Below, one piece after another: positions 47,994 to 58,232 of a DNA stretch of 64,000 nucleotides. The position numbers and the translations under genes are program-made. Below the pieces are notes generated by a model. The model had not been told where the DNA came from. It ran no database searches and was given only the letters and a program-made list of their open reading frames with translations. Positions within the stretch are counted from its first letter, which is position 1. The number at the start of each line of letters is the position of its first letter. Location: positions 1-64,000 of the forward strand of contig NZ_CP113866.1 in the NCBI RefSeq assembly GCF_026914305.1, given 5' to 3'. Source of the DNA: Caldicellulosiruptor acetigenus. GTDB lineage: Bacteria; Bacillota; Thermoanaerobacteria; Caldicellulosiruptorales; Caldicellulosiruptoraceae.

Positions 47994-48887
47994 TTGAAGA
48001 GTATAAAAAGATTTGTGATGGCCATTTTCTCAAACCCTATTGTCACAAAAGAGATAAAACAGAGGACAAGAGGACTCAAGTTTTCGTTTACCATTGCTGG
48101 ATGGCTGCTTCTTATGACTCTCTTTACAATAATGTTTTTAACATCAATTACAAATTCAGTTGTTGAGATAACCCGTTACAAAAATTCTATTCAAAACTTT
48201 TGTTTTTTTCTAATATTTTTGTTTGCTGGTTTTTTCGGGCTTCTAATTACCATTTTATGTTCCCAGGCAATAGCAAAAGAAAAAGAAAATCAAACACTTG
48301 ACATACTTCTTTCAACACCTTTGACCAATTTTGAAATTGTTGTTGGGAAGATGATAGCAGCAGCCGGTGAAGCGGTAATACTTTTCTTTTCTGCAATTCC
48401 GATATTGGTACTTCTATATTTTTATGGTATAACATCTATGGGGGATATTTTGCTTATTATGCTCTATGTTTTTGCGCTCATCCTCTTTTATGGTTCGCTG
48501 AGTCTTCTGCTATCAACACTTATCAAAAAAGGCATAGCGGCAACTGTGATTGTGATTTCCATTGTCCTTGCGTCAACCATTCTCAGTTACTTAATTGTTA
48601 CGATAAGCGCACAGAAGTTTGTAAATAGTGCTGGCCAGCCTTTACAAGCTCAAAGTTTTTGGAACTTAATCTCAATTTCTATAAGCTCTGCTTTCGCATT
48701 AATAGAATTTATAAATATTCGTCTGAATTCAGGCCTTAATGCTTTTTTGCAATACTCATATAAGATTAAAGGGTATCAGATTCACCTTCTCATTTGCATA
48801 GTCGGAACAATTCTAAACATCTTTTTGAGCGCGATATTTTTAAGTCCTCTGAGAAGAATAAGAATTTTTAGAAGAAAGCCCGATTAG
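47994..48887 (+). CDS. ABC-2 type transporter permease
   Basis: A 297-residue membrane protein with six predicted helices; the first follows NPIVTKEIKQRTRGLKF, a signature-like start for ABC-2 permeases of this group (NPV..KEL..R.R). The segment QTLDILLSTPLTNFEIVVGK near 100 is the conserved cytoplasmic coupling region. The TTG start at 47994 has GGGGAGTGAAG upstream. It pairs with the ATPase gene before it. Confidence 0.9.
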   Translation: MKSIKRFVMAIFSNPIVTKEIKQRTRGLKFSFTIAGWLLLMTLFTIMFLTSITNSVVEITRYKNSIQNFCFFLIFLFAGFFGLLITILCSQAIAKEKENQTLDILLSTPLTNFEIVVGKMIAAAGEAVILFFSAIPILVLLYFYGITSMGDILLIMLYVFALILFYGSLSLLLSTLIKKGIAATVIVISIVLASTILSYLIVTISAQKFVNSAGQPLQAQSFWNLISISISSAFALIEFINIRLNSGLNAFLQYSYKIKGYQIHLLICIVGTILNIFLSAIFLSPLRRIRIFRRKPD

Positions 48888-48903
48888 ATGGAGATGGTAA
48901 TTT

Positions 48904-50301
48904 ATGCACGAAAGTGAAATGCAGATTTTGAGTTTTTTGAAAAAGGTACAAAGAAGACAGATGCTTTGCAGTCTCTTGACACGTCTGTGGCAGTGTGTAT
49001 CTGCTTCTTTGTCTTTTGTTATTTTAATAGAAGCTTTATCAAAGATTGTCCCGATGTACTACAAATCTTTCTACCAGATATTTATTTTCCTGCTGTCTTT
49101 GGTTATCTATGCAATATTTATTATCTTAAGAAAGCCAACTCTTGAGCACTCAGCGCTTCTAATTGACAGTTTTGGCTTGAAAGAAAGGCTGACAACAGCA
49201 TTAGAGCTAATTGGAGTTGATACCGAAATCTCAAGATATATAAAGCAAACAACAGCACAGATTATAAAAAATCTAAACATAAAAAGACTAATAAAACCCA
49301 GGTTTGAAAAAGATAAGTGGATGTTTGTAGCATCACTTTTCATTGTATTTTTCATTATAACAAATGTTCACAGCCCCAAAATGGATGAGGCAAAGAGAAT
49401 ACATGCTTTCAATGAACTTAAGAAAGAGGAAATAACAAGGATAGAAAAGCAGAAAAAAGAGGTGCTAAAAAGTTACAAACTTAATGAGGCTGAAAAGAGA
49501 AAGATTGATGAAGTATTATTAAAACTTAAAAAGGAAATAAAGCTTGCCAAAACCAGAAGCGAAATAGAACTTGCAAGGCAAAAGACATGGTTTTTGCTCA
49601 ATGATTTGAAAAGTGGCTCTAAAAATTCCCAGTTTTATTCAGCAGTTGAAAAACTCAAAAATCTTGTTGCACATGATAACAATTCAAATCAAAGAGGCAG
49701 CAAAGATTCTCTTGCAAGCGCAAATACAAACAGCAAAAGTGAAGTGGCATCTGGTTCAGCAGGCGGACAAGGCAGTGAACAGAAAAGTCAAGACGAAAGA
49801 TCGAACGCTTCTTTTTCCGAAAAAGAAGGCTCAGAAGCAGCAAATAGAAATTTAAAAGCTGGCTCAGAAAATGAAACTTCAAACGCTTCAGGCTCAGATG
49901 CAAGTGCAAATAGCGTGCAAAATGCATCTGGCCAAGGTGCAGACGGTGGTATGCAGGGAGGAGATGGGGCTATAAGTCAGGTTGATAACTTAAACAGCCA
50001 AGGTAGTGGGCTTGGAGCAGCCATTCCCAGAACTTCAAATAAAGTAGAGGTGCCGTCCGTTTATACAAAAAATCTTCTGTGCCTTGATGCATCTAAAAAG
50101 GTTTTGGCGGACACAGGGCAGGAAAGTGGCAGAGTATCCCAAAAACAGGGCATCGGAGAAAGAGGGCAAAAGCTGAGTTTTGACAAGGTTTTTTCGCAAT
50201 ACAAACAGGAGGCAAACGAGTATATCGAGGCAGATGAAGTTCCTTCCTGGGCAAAGGAAATAACCAAACGTTATTTTGAAAATTTAGAGAACACGAGGTG
50301 A
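48904..50301 (+). CDS. Membrane-anchored coiled-coil protein (DUF4175-like)
   Basis: A 465-residue protein. Two or three N-terminal membrane helices (about 22-75 and 142-160) are followed by a charged coiled coil (about 165-245), a Ser/Asn/Gly/Gln-rich disordered stretch (about 255-375) and a conserved C-terminal piece ending VPSWAKEITKRYFENLENTR. That layout resembles DUF4175-type proteins found beside MoxR/DUF58 genes; the family call is tentative. GGAGATGG precedes ATG 48904. The following MoxR gene starts 7 bp after its stop. Confidence 0.65.
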   Translation: MHESEMQILSFLKKVQRRQMLCSLLTRLWQCVSASLSFVILIEALSKIVPMYYKSFYQIFIFLLSLVIYAIFIILRKPTLEHSALLIDSFGLKERLTTALELIGVDTEISRYIKQTTAQIIKNLNIKRLIKPRFEKDKWMFVASLFIVFFIITNVHSPKMDEAKRIHAFNELKKEEITRIEKQKKEVLKSYKLNEAEKRKIDEVLLKLKKEIKLAKTRSEIELARQKTWFLLNDLKSGSKNSQFYSAVEKLKNLVAHDNNSNQRGSKDSLASANTNSKSEVASGSAGGQGSEQKSQDERSNASFSEKEGSEAANRNLKAGSENETSNASGSDASANSVQNASGQGADGGMQGGDGAISQVDNLNSQGSGLGAAIPRTSNKVEVPSVYTKNLLCLDASKKVLADTGQESGRVSQKQGIGERGQKLSFDKVFSQYKQEANEYIEADEVPSWAKEITKRYFENLENTR

Positions 50302-50308
50302 ACACAAT

Positions 50309-51286
50309 TTGGTTTTGCAGGATATTGAATATACAATGCAGGTTTTAAGCAAAGTAGAAAGTGAAATTTCTAAGGTTATAATTGGCCAGAAGGATGTTAT
50401 CAGAAAGGTTTTGATTGCCATATTCTGCGGCGGGAATGTCCTTCTTGAAGGGTTGCCGGGCGTTGGCAAGACTCATCTTGTAAAGTCAATTGCAAAGGTG
50501 CTGGATTTGAAATTTTCAAGAATTCAGTTTACACCTGACCTTATGCCATCAGACATTGTGGGAACAAATATAATTTCAAAAGACAAGGATGGAAGTTTGA
50601 ATTTTACATTCCAAAAAGGTCCTATATTTGCTAACATCGTATTGGCAGATGAGATAAACAGAGCAACACCGAAAACACAGTCAGCACTTCTTGAGGCAAT
50701 GCAGGAGAAGACGGTTACTGTGATGGGGCAGACCTACAAGCTTGATGAGCCGTTTTTTGTTCTTGCAACACAAAATCCTCTTGAGCAGGAAGGGACATAT
50801 CCACTTCCAGAGGCGCAGCAGGACAGATTCTTGTTTAAAATTGATGTTCCACTTCCGGGTTTTGATGAGATGATAAGAATTGTAAACCTGACAGTGGAAA
50901 GTCAAATGCCCGAGCCTCAAAAGGTCATTGAAGGAAAAGAGATATTGAACATAGGCAGAATTGTTCGGCAAGTACCCATTGCAAAGCCTGTTTTGGAATA
51001 TGCAACAAGGCTTGTTTTGAGCACACAGCCGCACATTGAAGAAAATGAAATTGCAAGAAAGTATCTCAAGTTTGGTGCAGGACCGAGGGCTCTTCAGCAC
51101 CTTGTTTTAGGTGCAAAAGCAAATGCACTCTTTGAAGGAAGACCAAACGTTGCGTTTGATGATATAAAAAGCCTTGCAAAAAGCGTTCTATGTCACAGGA
51201 TTGGCTTGAACTTTGAAGCAATATCTGAGGGTCTTACTCAAAGTGAGGTTGTGGATATGATTTTGCAAAGACAAAAAGAGTGGTAG
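50309..51286 (+). CDS. MoxR-family AAA+ ATPase
   Basis: A 325-residue AAA+ ATPase thought to act as a chaperone for proteins with VWA domains. Walker A is GLPGVGKTHL near residue 48, Walker B and MoxR signature are VLADEINRATPKTQSALLEAMQE near 112, and sensor 1 is FVLATQNPLEQEGTYPLPEAQ. The TTG start at 50309 has GAGGTGA 7 nt upstream. It precedes DUF58 and VWA genes, the standard MoxR partner set. Confidence 0.95.
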   Translation: MVLQDIEYTMQVLSKVESEISKVIIGQKDVIRKVLIAIFCGGNVLLEGLPGVGKTHLVKSIAKVLDLKFSRIQFTPDLMPSDIVGTNIISKDKDGSLNFTFQKGPIFANIVLADEINRATPKTQSALLEAMQEKTVTVMGQTYKLDEPFFVLATQNPLEQEGTYPLPEAQQDRFLFKIDVPLPGFDEMIRIVNLTVESQMPEPQKVIEGKEILNIGRIVRQVPIAKPVLEYATRLVLSTQPHIEENEIARKYLKFGAGPRALQHLVLGAKANALFEGRPNVAFDDIKSLAKSVLCHRIGLNFEAISEGLTQSEVVDMILQRQKEW

Positions 51287-51315
51287 AAAAATTTAAAAAA
51301 GTGGTGAGAATTTTT

Positions 51316-52182
51316 ATGTTTGGCGGGCTTGTTGATGACAAAACGCTAAAAAAACTTAGCAGCCTAAAATTCAAGTTTGGAATTGAGATAACTTCGCAGT
51401 TTGAAGGGCAGCAGAAATCAAAAGGGCGGGGGAATTCGCTTGAGTTCAGCGACCACAGGGAGTACATGCCAGGCGATGATTTTAGAAAGGTAAATTTTAG
51501 AATTTTTGCAGCAACCCAGAGGCTTTATGTAAAGCTTTTTGAACAGGAAAGACAGACAACTTATAATTTTTTCATTGATATGTCAAAATCGATGGATTTC
51601 GGCAGCAAAGTCAAAAAAGGTGATATGGCAAAAGCGTTAGCTTTTTGCCTCTCATACATTGCTCTTTCGCAGCTTGACACTTGTGGCATATTTTTGGTTC
51701 AGGAAAATGGCATTTTATCGTCAGGGTATCTTAAAGGCAAGCAAAGCCTTACAAAGATTGTGAGGTTTTTAGAGGATGCTCATTTCGAAGGAGAAGCAGA
51801 TTTTGAGAATATTAAAAATGTTTATATTCCCAGAAAGAGCATCTCATTTATTTTTTCTGATTTTTTGTTCGAAGGAGCAGCTGAAGTTTTGAAAGTGCTT
51901 TCTGCAAGGTGCTCTTTTGTATGCTGCTGTCAGATATTAGATGAAATTGAAGCGTATCCTTCATTTGAACATACATTTTGTCAGCTGATTGACAGTGAAA
52001 GTGCAAAAGCCATTGATGTGGAGCTATCAAATAGTTTAATTAAAGAATATGTTGAAGAGCTGAGAAGGTATCAAAATGCTCTCAAAGAAATTTTAAAAAA
52101 GGCAAATGGCTTATTTTTTGAGGTCTTGAGCTCAAGTGCACTTGAAAAAACTGTGATGAACCTGATTGGAGTGGGAAGATGA
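51316..52182 (+). CDS. DUF58 domain protein
   Basis: A 288-residue DUF58 protein. The signature FSDHREYMPGDDFRKVNFRIFA near residue 45 is followed by a VWA-like domain with IDMSKSMDFG (MIDAS-like DxSxS). Such proteins accompany MoxR ATPases. The open frame begins at GTG 51280 overlapping moxR, but GGTGAG at 51303-51308 favours ATG 51316 (MFGGLVDDK). Its stop overlaps the ATG of the next gene (ATGA). Confidence 0.92.
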   Translation: MFGGLVDDKTLKKLSSLKFKFGIEITSQFEGQQKSKGRGNSLEFSDHREYMPGDDFRKVNFRIFAATQRLYVKLFEQERQTTYNFFIDMSKSMDFGSKVKKGDMAKALAFCLSYIALSQLDTCGIFLVQENGILSSGYLKGKQSLTKIVRFLEDAHFEGEADFENIKNVYIPRKSISFIFSDFLFEGAAEVLKVLSARCSFVCCCQILDEIEAYPSFEHTFCQLIDSESAKAIDVELSNSLIKEYVEELRRYQNALKEILKKANGLFFEVLSSSALEKTVMNLIGVGR

Positions 52183-53996
52183 CCTTTTCACAGCCGCTTT
52201 TTCTCATGTTTCTTTTGACAATCCCGGTATTAATTTTTTTGTATATGATAAAACCAAGGCACAAGAAAGTAACCATTCCAAGCACGTTTTTGTGGGAGCG
52301 ATTGAAAAAACAAAAAAGAATTGCAAAACCGGCGCAAAAGTTAAGATTTTCTTTGCTATTGCTTTTGGGAATTTTTACACTTTTCAGTTTTTCAATGTAT
52401 CTTGCAGCTCCCAATATATTTATAAAAAATGCACGCAAGAATGTAGTTTTTGCCTTTGATAATGGTGCTTCTATGAGCTGCAGAGAAGATGATTCTAAGT
52501 CATATCTTCAAAAGTCAAAAGAGATAGCAAAGGATATAATAGATAGATTGCCGGGCACAACAAAGGTAAGCGTTGTGACTTTTTCAGATACAGTCGAGGT
52601 TTTGCAAAAAGAAGGCACGCGCAGCTTTGCCAAGGATGCAATTGACAGGGTAGCTCAAACATACTATGCAACAGATGTGAAAAACGGCTTGAATATTATT
52701 TCAAAGCTTTTCAAACCTTCAGATACAACTTTGTTTATATTTACCGACAAGAACGTGCCTTACTTAGAAAATGCAAAGCTTTACAAGTTTCCAAAACCAA
52801 AAGATAATGTGAGCATTGAAAATATATCCTGTGTCAGCAGCAAAGATGGTTTTGATGCTCTGGTAGAGATTAAAAACAGAGGAATTGAAAAAGCAAGTTT
52901 TGAACTTGAACTTTTTGCAGACGGCAAACTGGTAGGATTAAAAAACATTTCCCTTTTGCCGGGGAAAGCAGAGAGCTTTTTGTTTGAAAATATCAAAGGA
53001 AATTACAAGGTTGTGTGGGGAAGAATAAATTATCATGACGCATTAGAAAAAGACAACCTCTTTTGGACAGTTTTAGAACCTGTCAGGGCAAAGCAAAAAG
53101 TTTTGTATGTAGGAAAAGGAAATTTCTTTTTTGAAAAAGTGTGGCTATCTTTTGATGATGTGGAACTTTATAAAACTCAGGATGGCAAAAACATTGCTGG
53201 TGATTTTGATATATACATATTCGACCAGTGCATACCACAAAAGTTTCCTCAAAAAGGAGCTTTCATATTTGTATTGCCAAATGACGGCAATGCTTTAAAA
53301 CTTTTGGGGATAAAGATAGGGAAAAATGATAGCAATGAAGGATATGCAAGGTTTGTAAAGTCGAGCGTTACACAAAACATTATTGGTATGGATTTTGCTG
53401 TACAAAAGGCTGTGTATATTATTGATAGAGCTTTTGAACCAGTTGCAAAGATAGGTGGCAAGCCAATAATCTCTTTTGGCAATATCCAAAATCATCCGTC
53501 AATCCTATTCGGTTTTGCGATAGATAACAGTGACCTGCCTTTGAAGGTATCTTTCCCAATTTTGATGGCAAACATCAAAAGCGCTTTTGTCAAGAAAAAT
53601 CAGTTATTTGAAAAGACAGCTTTTTATCCGGGTGAAGAGATAAGAGTTTTTTCATATTCAGATAAAAAAGCAGATTTGATATTGCCCGATGGGAAAAGAG
53701 AAATTGTTGATTTGTCAGGTTATCCTTCAATTCTTCCTAAAAAAGATGCTTTGGGAATTTATTCTTTGGTTCTAAATGAAAAGTCAAAAGAGAGCTACAA
53801 ATTTGCAATAAATTTTCCAACATACGCTCTGGATGATTCAGGTGATAGTTTGGCAGGGAATAACATCGATTTTTCAGATGCAGGCAAAATCAATAGCGTG
53901 AAAATGCCATATTCTTTGAAGGATATATTTTTGATACTTGCGCTCATTTTTTTGACTTTGGAGTGGATGGTGTTTTTAAATGAGAATAGAGTTTGA
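52179..53996 (+). CDS. BatA-like VWA membrane protein
   Basis: A 605-residue protein with the aerotolerance-regulator N-terminus: two membrane helices (about 6-22 and 55-78) around KPRHKKVTIPSTFLWERLKK. A VWA domain follows (FAFDNGASMSCRE near 88, in which the MIDAS DxSxS is replaced by DNGAS), then a long extracellular-type region and a final helix near 575-600. The altered MIDAS may reduce metal binding. It overlaps the previous gene by 4 bp and the next by 17 bp. Confidence 0.85.
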   Translation: MTFSQPLFLMFLLTIPVLIFLYMIKPRHKKVTIPSTFLWERLKKQKRIAKPAQKLRFSLLLLLGIFTLFSFSMYLAAPNIFIKNARKNVVFAFDNGASMSCREDDSKSYLQKSKEIAKDIIDRLPGTTKVSVVTFSDTVEVLQKEGTRSFAKDAIDRVAQTYYATDVKNGLNIISKLFKPSDTTLFIFTDKNVPYLENAKLYKFPKPKDNVSIENISCVSSKDGFDALVEIKNRGIEKASFELELFADGKLVGLKNISLLPGKAESFLFENIKGNYKVVWGRINYHDALEKDNLFWTVLEPVRAKQKVLYVGKGNFFFEKVWLSFDDVELYKTQDGKNIAGDFDIYIFDQCIPQKFPQKGAFIFVLPNDGNALKLLGIKIGKNDSNEGYARFVKSSVTQNIIGMDFAVQKAVYIIDRAFEPVAKIGGKPIISFGNIQNHPSILFGFAIDNSDLPLKVSFPILMANIKSAFVKKNQLFEKTAFYPGEEIRVFSYSDKKADLILPDGKREIVDLSGYPSILPKKDALGIYSLVLNEKSKESYKFAINFPTYALDDSGDSLAGNNIDFSDAGKINSVKMPYSLKDIFLILALIFLTLEWMVFLNENRV

Positions 53997-56682
53997 AAGA
54001 CCTTTTGTTTTGCTTGCTGCAGTTGTGCTTGGAGTATTTATTTGGCTTGTTTCAAGAAGATTTTCAAAAGAAAGTTTGGGCAAAAGGTTTGTTGTGTGGA
54101 TGAGGATTGTTTTAATAGTCTTAATAGTTTTGGCTCTGAGCGTGCCAAGCTTGGCAATTTCAACCGACAAGATAACAACAATTTATCTTGCCGACTTATC
54201 AGAGAGCAATAGAAAAAACGCAGAAAAGATGAAAGACTTCATTCAAAAGTCGATAAAGCTCAAAAAATCAAATGAGTTGCAATCAGTTGTTGTGTTCGGA
54301 CAGGATGCAAACATTGAGTTTCTGCCGACCAAGTATCCCAACTTTTCTGAATTTGGAACGGCTGTAGATAGCACTCAAACCAATATTGAAAATGCAATAA
54401 AGTATGCAGTAAATCTGTTTGATAGGGATTCACAAAAAAGACTTGTCATCTTGACAGATGGGAAAGAGACAATAGGTGAGGCAAAAAATGAAGTAGAACT
54501 TCTCAAAAATAATGGGATAGATGTAAAAGTAGTGCTGTTTAAAAGTGAGAAAGAAAAAGATGTTCAGTTTTCAAGTTTGAAGATTCCACAGAAGGTATTT
54601 AAAAATCAGGCGTTTTCGATATTTGCCAATATAAACAGCACTTTTTCGACAAAAGCTCTGCTCAAGATTTTCAGAGACAATGATTTAATTTTCAGCCAAA
54701 ATGTAACGCTTGAAAAAGGTGAAAACAGGTTTGTTATAAAGGATAAGCTGGACAGGGAAGGGGTTTTTAGCTATCAAGGAGCGGTTGAGGTGCTGGATGA
54801 TGAAGAAGAGTCAAACAATGTTGCGTATGCTATGTGCCAGGTAAGAAAACCTCAAAAGGTTCTGGTAGTTTATGAGAATGTCGATGATGTAAAAAATGTC
54901 AAAAACCTTCTTGATTCTTATTCAGCCGAGTATGACGTGGTAAAGAGCGACCAGGCAAACTTTGGGCTTGATAAGCTCTTAGGATATTCTTTTGTGATTT
55001 TGTGCAATGTATCAAGGGAAAACTTTAGCGACAACTTTTTAAACGCTGTAGAGAAGTATGTGAAGGATTTAGGCGGTGGGCTTATAGTAATTGGTGGTGT
55101 GAATTCTTATGCACTTGGGAATTATTCTAATTCGGTTTTAGAAAAGATGCTGCCTGTCAAGATGGAACTTAAAAACAAAGAAAAGGAAAAGAACATAGAT
55201 GTTGTGCTTGTTCTTGACCATTCAGGCAGCATGGCGGATACAGAAGACGCAGGTATTCCTAAATTAGAGATTGCCAAGAGCGCTTCTGCAAAGATGGTTG
55301 AGCACCTTGAAAGTTCAGATGGTGTTGGTGTGATTGCTTTTGACCACAATTACTATTGGGCATACAAATTTGGCAAGCTTGTCAGAAAAGAAGATGTGAT
55401 AGAAAGCATCTCAAGCATTGAAGTAGGTGGTGGGACGGCTATAATTCCACCTCTGAATGAAGCAGTTAAAACTCTAAAAAAGTCAAAGGCAAAAAACAAG
55501 TTGGTTGTGCTTCTGACCGATGGCATGGGTGAACAAAGCGGTTATGAAATTCCAGCCGATGAGGCAAAAAGAAATAACATCAAAATCACCACAATTGGTG
55601 TCGGAAAGTTTGTAAACGCCTCCGTTTTGAGCTGGATAGCTGCTTATACCTCGGGCAGGTTCTATTTAGTTTCAAATCCTTCTGAGCTTGTTGATGTGTT
55701 TTTAAAAGAGACAAAAATTATAAAAGGCAAGTACATAAAGGAAAAGAAGTTTGTCCCCAAAGTGGTTGAGACAAATGCTATAAATTCGGGTTTTTCCTCT
55801 TATCCACCGCTTTACGGTTACATCGCAACAACAAAAAAAGACCTTGCAACCAGCCTTTTGGTAAGCGACGAGGATGAGCCTATTTTGACAGTGTGGAGGT
55901 ACGGGCTTGGAAAGGTTGCTGCATGGTGTTCGGACTTGAGCGGGCAGTGGTCGCGCGATTGGGTTTTGTGGGATAGATTTTCACAGTTTTGGACAAGGCT
56001 TTTCAAGTGGTTAGAAAAAGGAGCAGATGACAGCAGCTTTGATTTTAATGTTCGAAAAGAAAAAGATTTGGTGGTATCTTTGGTAGGCAAGTTCGATGCT
56101 GATACCGTTGCAACTCTCAAATGCATATATCCAAACGACCAAGAAAAGACATTTGCAATGAGAAGAACTGCACCTGACAGGTTTGAATCTAAAGTTGATT
56201 TTATGCTGGGAAATTATGTATTTGTGGTAACCTTAAGTAGCAAGGACAAATCCAAGGTATCAACCTTTTTCTATTCAGCTAACTACTCTGATGAGTTTAG
56301 AGTGGATATAGACAGCAGCAGGTTTGAACAGTTTGTCTCTTTATCAGGAGCAAAAGTTATAAAAAATCCAAGTGAGGTGTATGCTGGAAGGCTCAAGAGC
56401 ATAGAGTCGAAAAGAGATATTAGCAGTTTATTAATAATTCTTTGTATTGTCTTATTTCTTTTAGAAGTGAGCATTAGAAGATTTGGTCTGTATCCTCAGG
56501 TAGAGAGGTACTTTTTGGCAATATCTTCAGGCTTTAAAAGGATTGCAAAGCCATATTCACTTCAAAAGGTGTGGGATAAAGTATCTTCTTTGAGAAAGAA
56601 GAGAACTCATGCGAAAAAATCAAAGGAAGCAGAGCAAGTATTCGATGATACTTTGGATGTTAGAAAACTGAGAAGATTTTAA
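53980..56682 (+). CDS. Large VWA / amidotransferase-like membrane protein
   Basis: A 900-residue protein with two N-terminal helices (about 10-24 and 39-62), a degenerate first VWA-like domain (IYLADLSESNRKN, about 65-200), an amidotransferase-like domain (about 295-385, with YVKDLGGGLIVIGG), a second VWA domain with intact MIDAS VLDHSGSMADTED (about 405-570), and a C-terminal helix near 810. It resembles proteins annotated as 'VWA and glutamine amidotransferase-like'. It is the last gene of the MoxR operon and the most likely client of the MoxR/DUF58 pair. Confidence 0.88.
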   Translation: MRIEFERPFVLLAAVVLGVFIWLVSRRFSKESLGKRFVVWMRIVLIVLIVLALSVPSLAISTDKITTIYLADLSESNRKNAEKMKDFIQKSIKLKKSNELQSVVVFGQDANIEFLPTKYPNFSEFGTAVDSTQTNIENAIKYAVNLFDRDSQKRLVILTDGKETIGEAKNEVELLKNNGIDVKVVLFKSEKEKDVQFSSLKIPQKVFKNQAFSIFANINSTFSTKALLKIFRDNDLIFSQNVTLEKGENRFVIKDKLDREGVFSYQGAVEVLDDEEESNNVAYAMCQVRKPQKVLVVYENVDDVKNVKNLLDSYSAEYDVVKSDQANFGLDKLLGYSFVILCNVSRENFSDNFLNAVEKYVKDLGGGLIVIGGVNSYALGNYSNSVLEKMLPVKMELKNKEKEKNIDVVLVLDHSGSMADTEDAGIPKLEIAKSASAKMVEHLESSDGVGVIAFDHNYYWAYKFGKLVRKEDVIESISSIEVGGGTAIIPPLNEAVKTLKKSKAKNKLVVLLTDGMGEQSGYEIPADEAKRNNIKITTIGVGKFVNASVLSWIAAYTSGRFYLVSNPSELVDVFLKETKIIKGKYIKEKKFVPKVVETNAINSGFSSYPPLYGYIATTKKDLATSLLVSDEDEPILTVWRYGLGKVAAWCSDLSGQWSRDWVLWDRFSQFWTRLFKWLEKGADDSSFDFNVRKEKDLVVSLVGKFDADTVATLKCIYPNDQEKTFAMRRTAPDRFESKVDFMLGNYVFVVTLSSKDKSKVSTFFYSANYSDEFRVDIDSSRFEQFVSLSGAKVIKNPSEVYAGRLKSIESKRDISSLLIILCIVLFLLEVSIRRFGLYPQVERYFLAISSGFKRIAKPYSLQKVWDKVSSLRKKRTHAKKSKEAEQVFDDTLDVRKLRRF

Positions 56683-56781
56683 AATTACTTAAAAAACTCA
56701 CTTCATTCTGATATAATATTAAAGGACTTTTAATATTTTATTTCAGGTAAAATATCTTAGCATATAAAAGAAGGAGAATGA

Positions 56782-58068
<1,287 letters not shown>

Positions 58069-58082
58069 AGCTTAATGCCAAT

Positions 58083-58123
58083 AAAAAGCCATCCGAAAAT
58101 TTAGTTGATTCGGGTGGCTTTTT
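58083..58123 (+). terminator. Terminator of purA
   Basis: AAAAAGCCATCCGAA (58083-58097) pairs with TTCGGGTGGCTTTTT (58109-58123), with one G-U pair; the distal arm ends in a T run. Confidence 0.9.
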
Positions 58124-58167
58124 GTGTTACTTTGGCAGCAGAAAAAGTGTTTTTTTGTGGGAATAGC

Positions 58168-58196
58168 TTAACTTTTTTTGAGATTGGGTGTATAAT
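58168..58196 (+). promoter_or_regulatory. Promoter of the ABC exporter pair
   Basis: TTAACT (58168-58173), a 17-nt spacer and consensus TATAAT (58191-58196). It lies over the open-frame GTG at 58188, which supports the later start at 58233. Confidence 0.45.
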
Positions 58197-58232
58197 AAAA
58201 TTAAATTTTTGAGGAAAAGAGGATGGGAAAAG

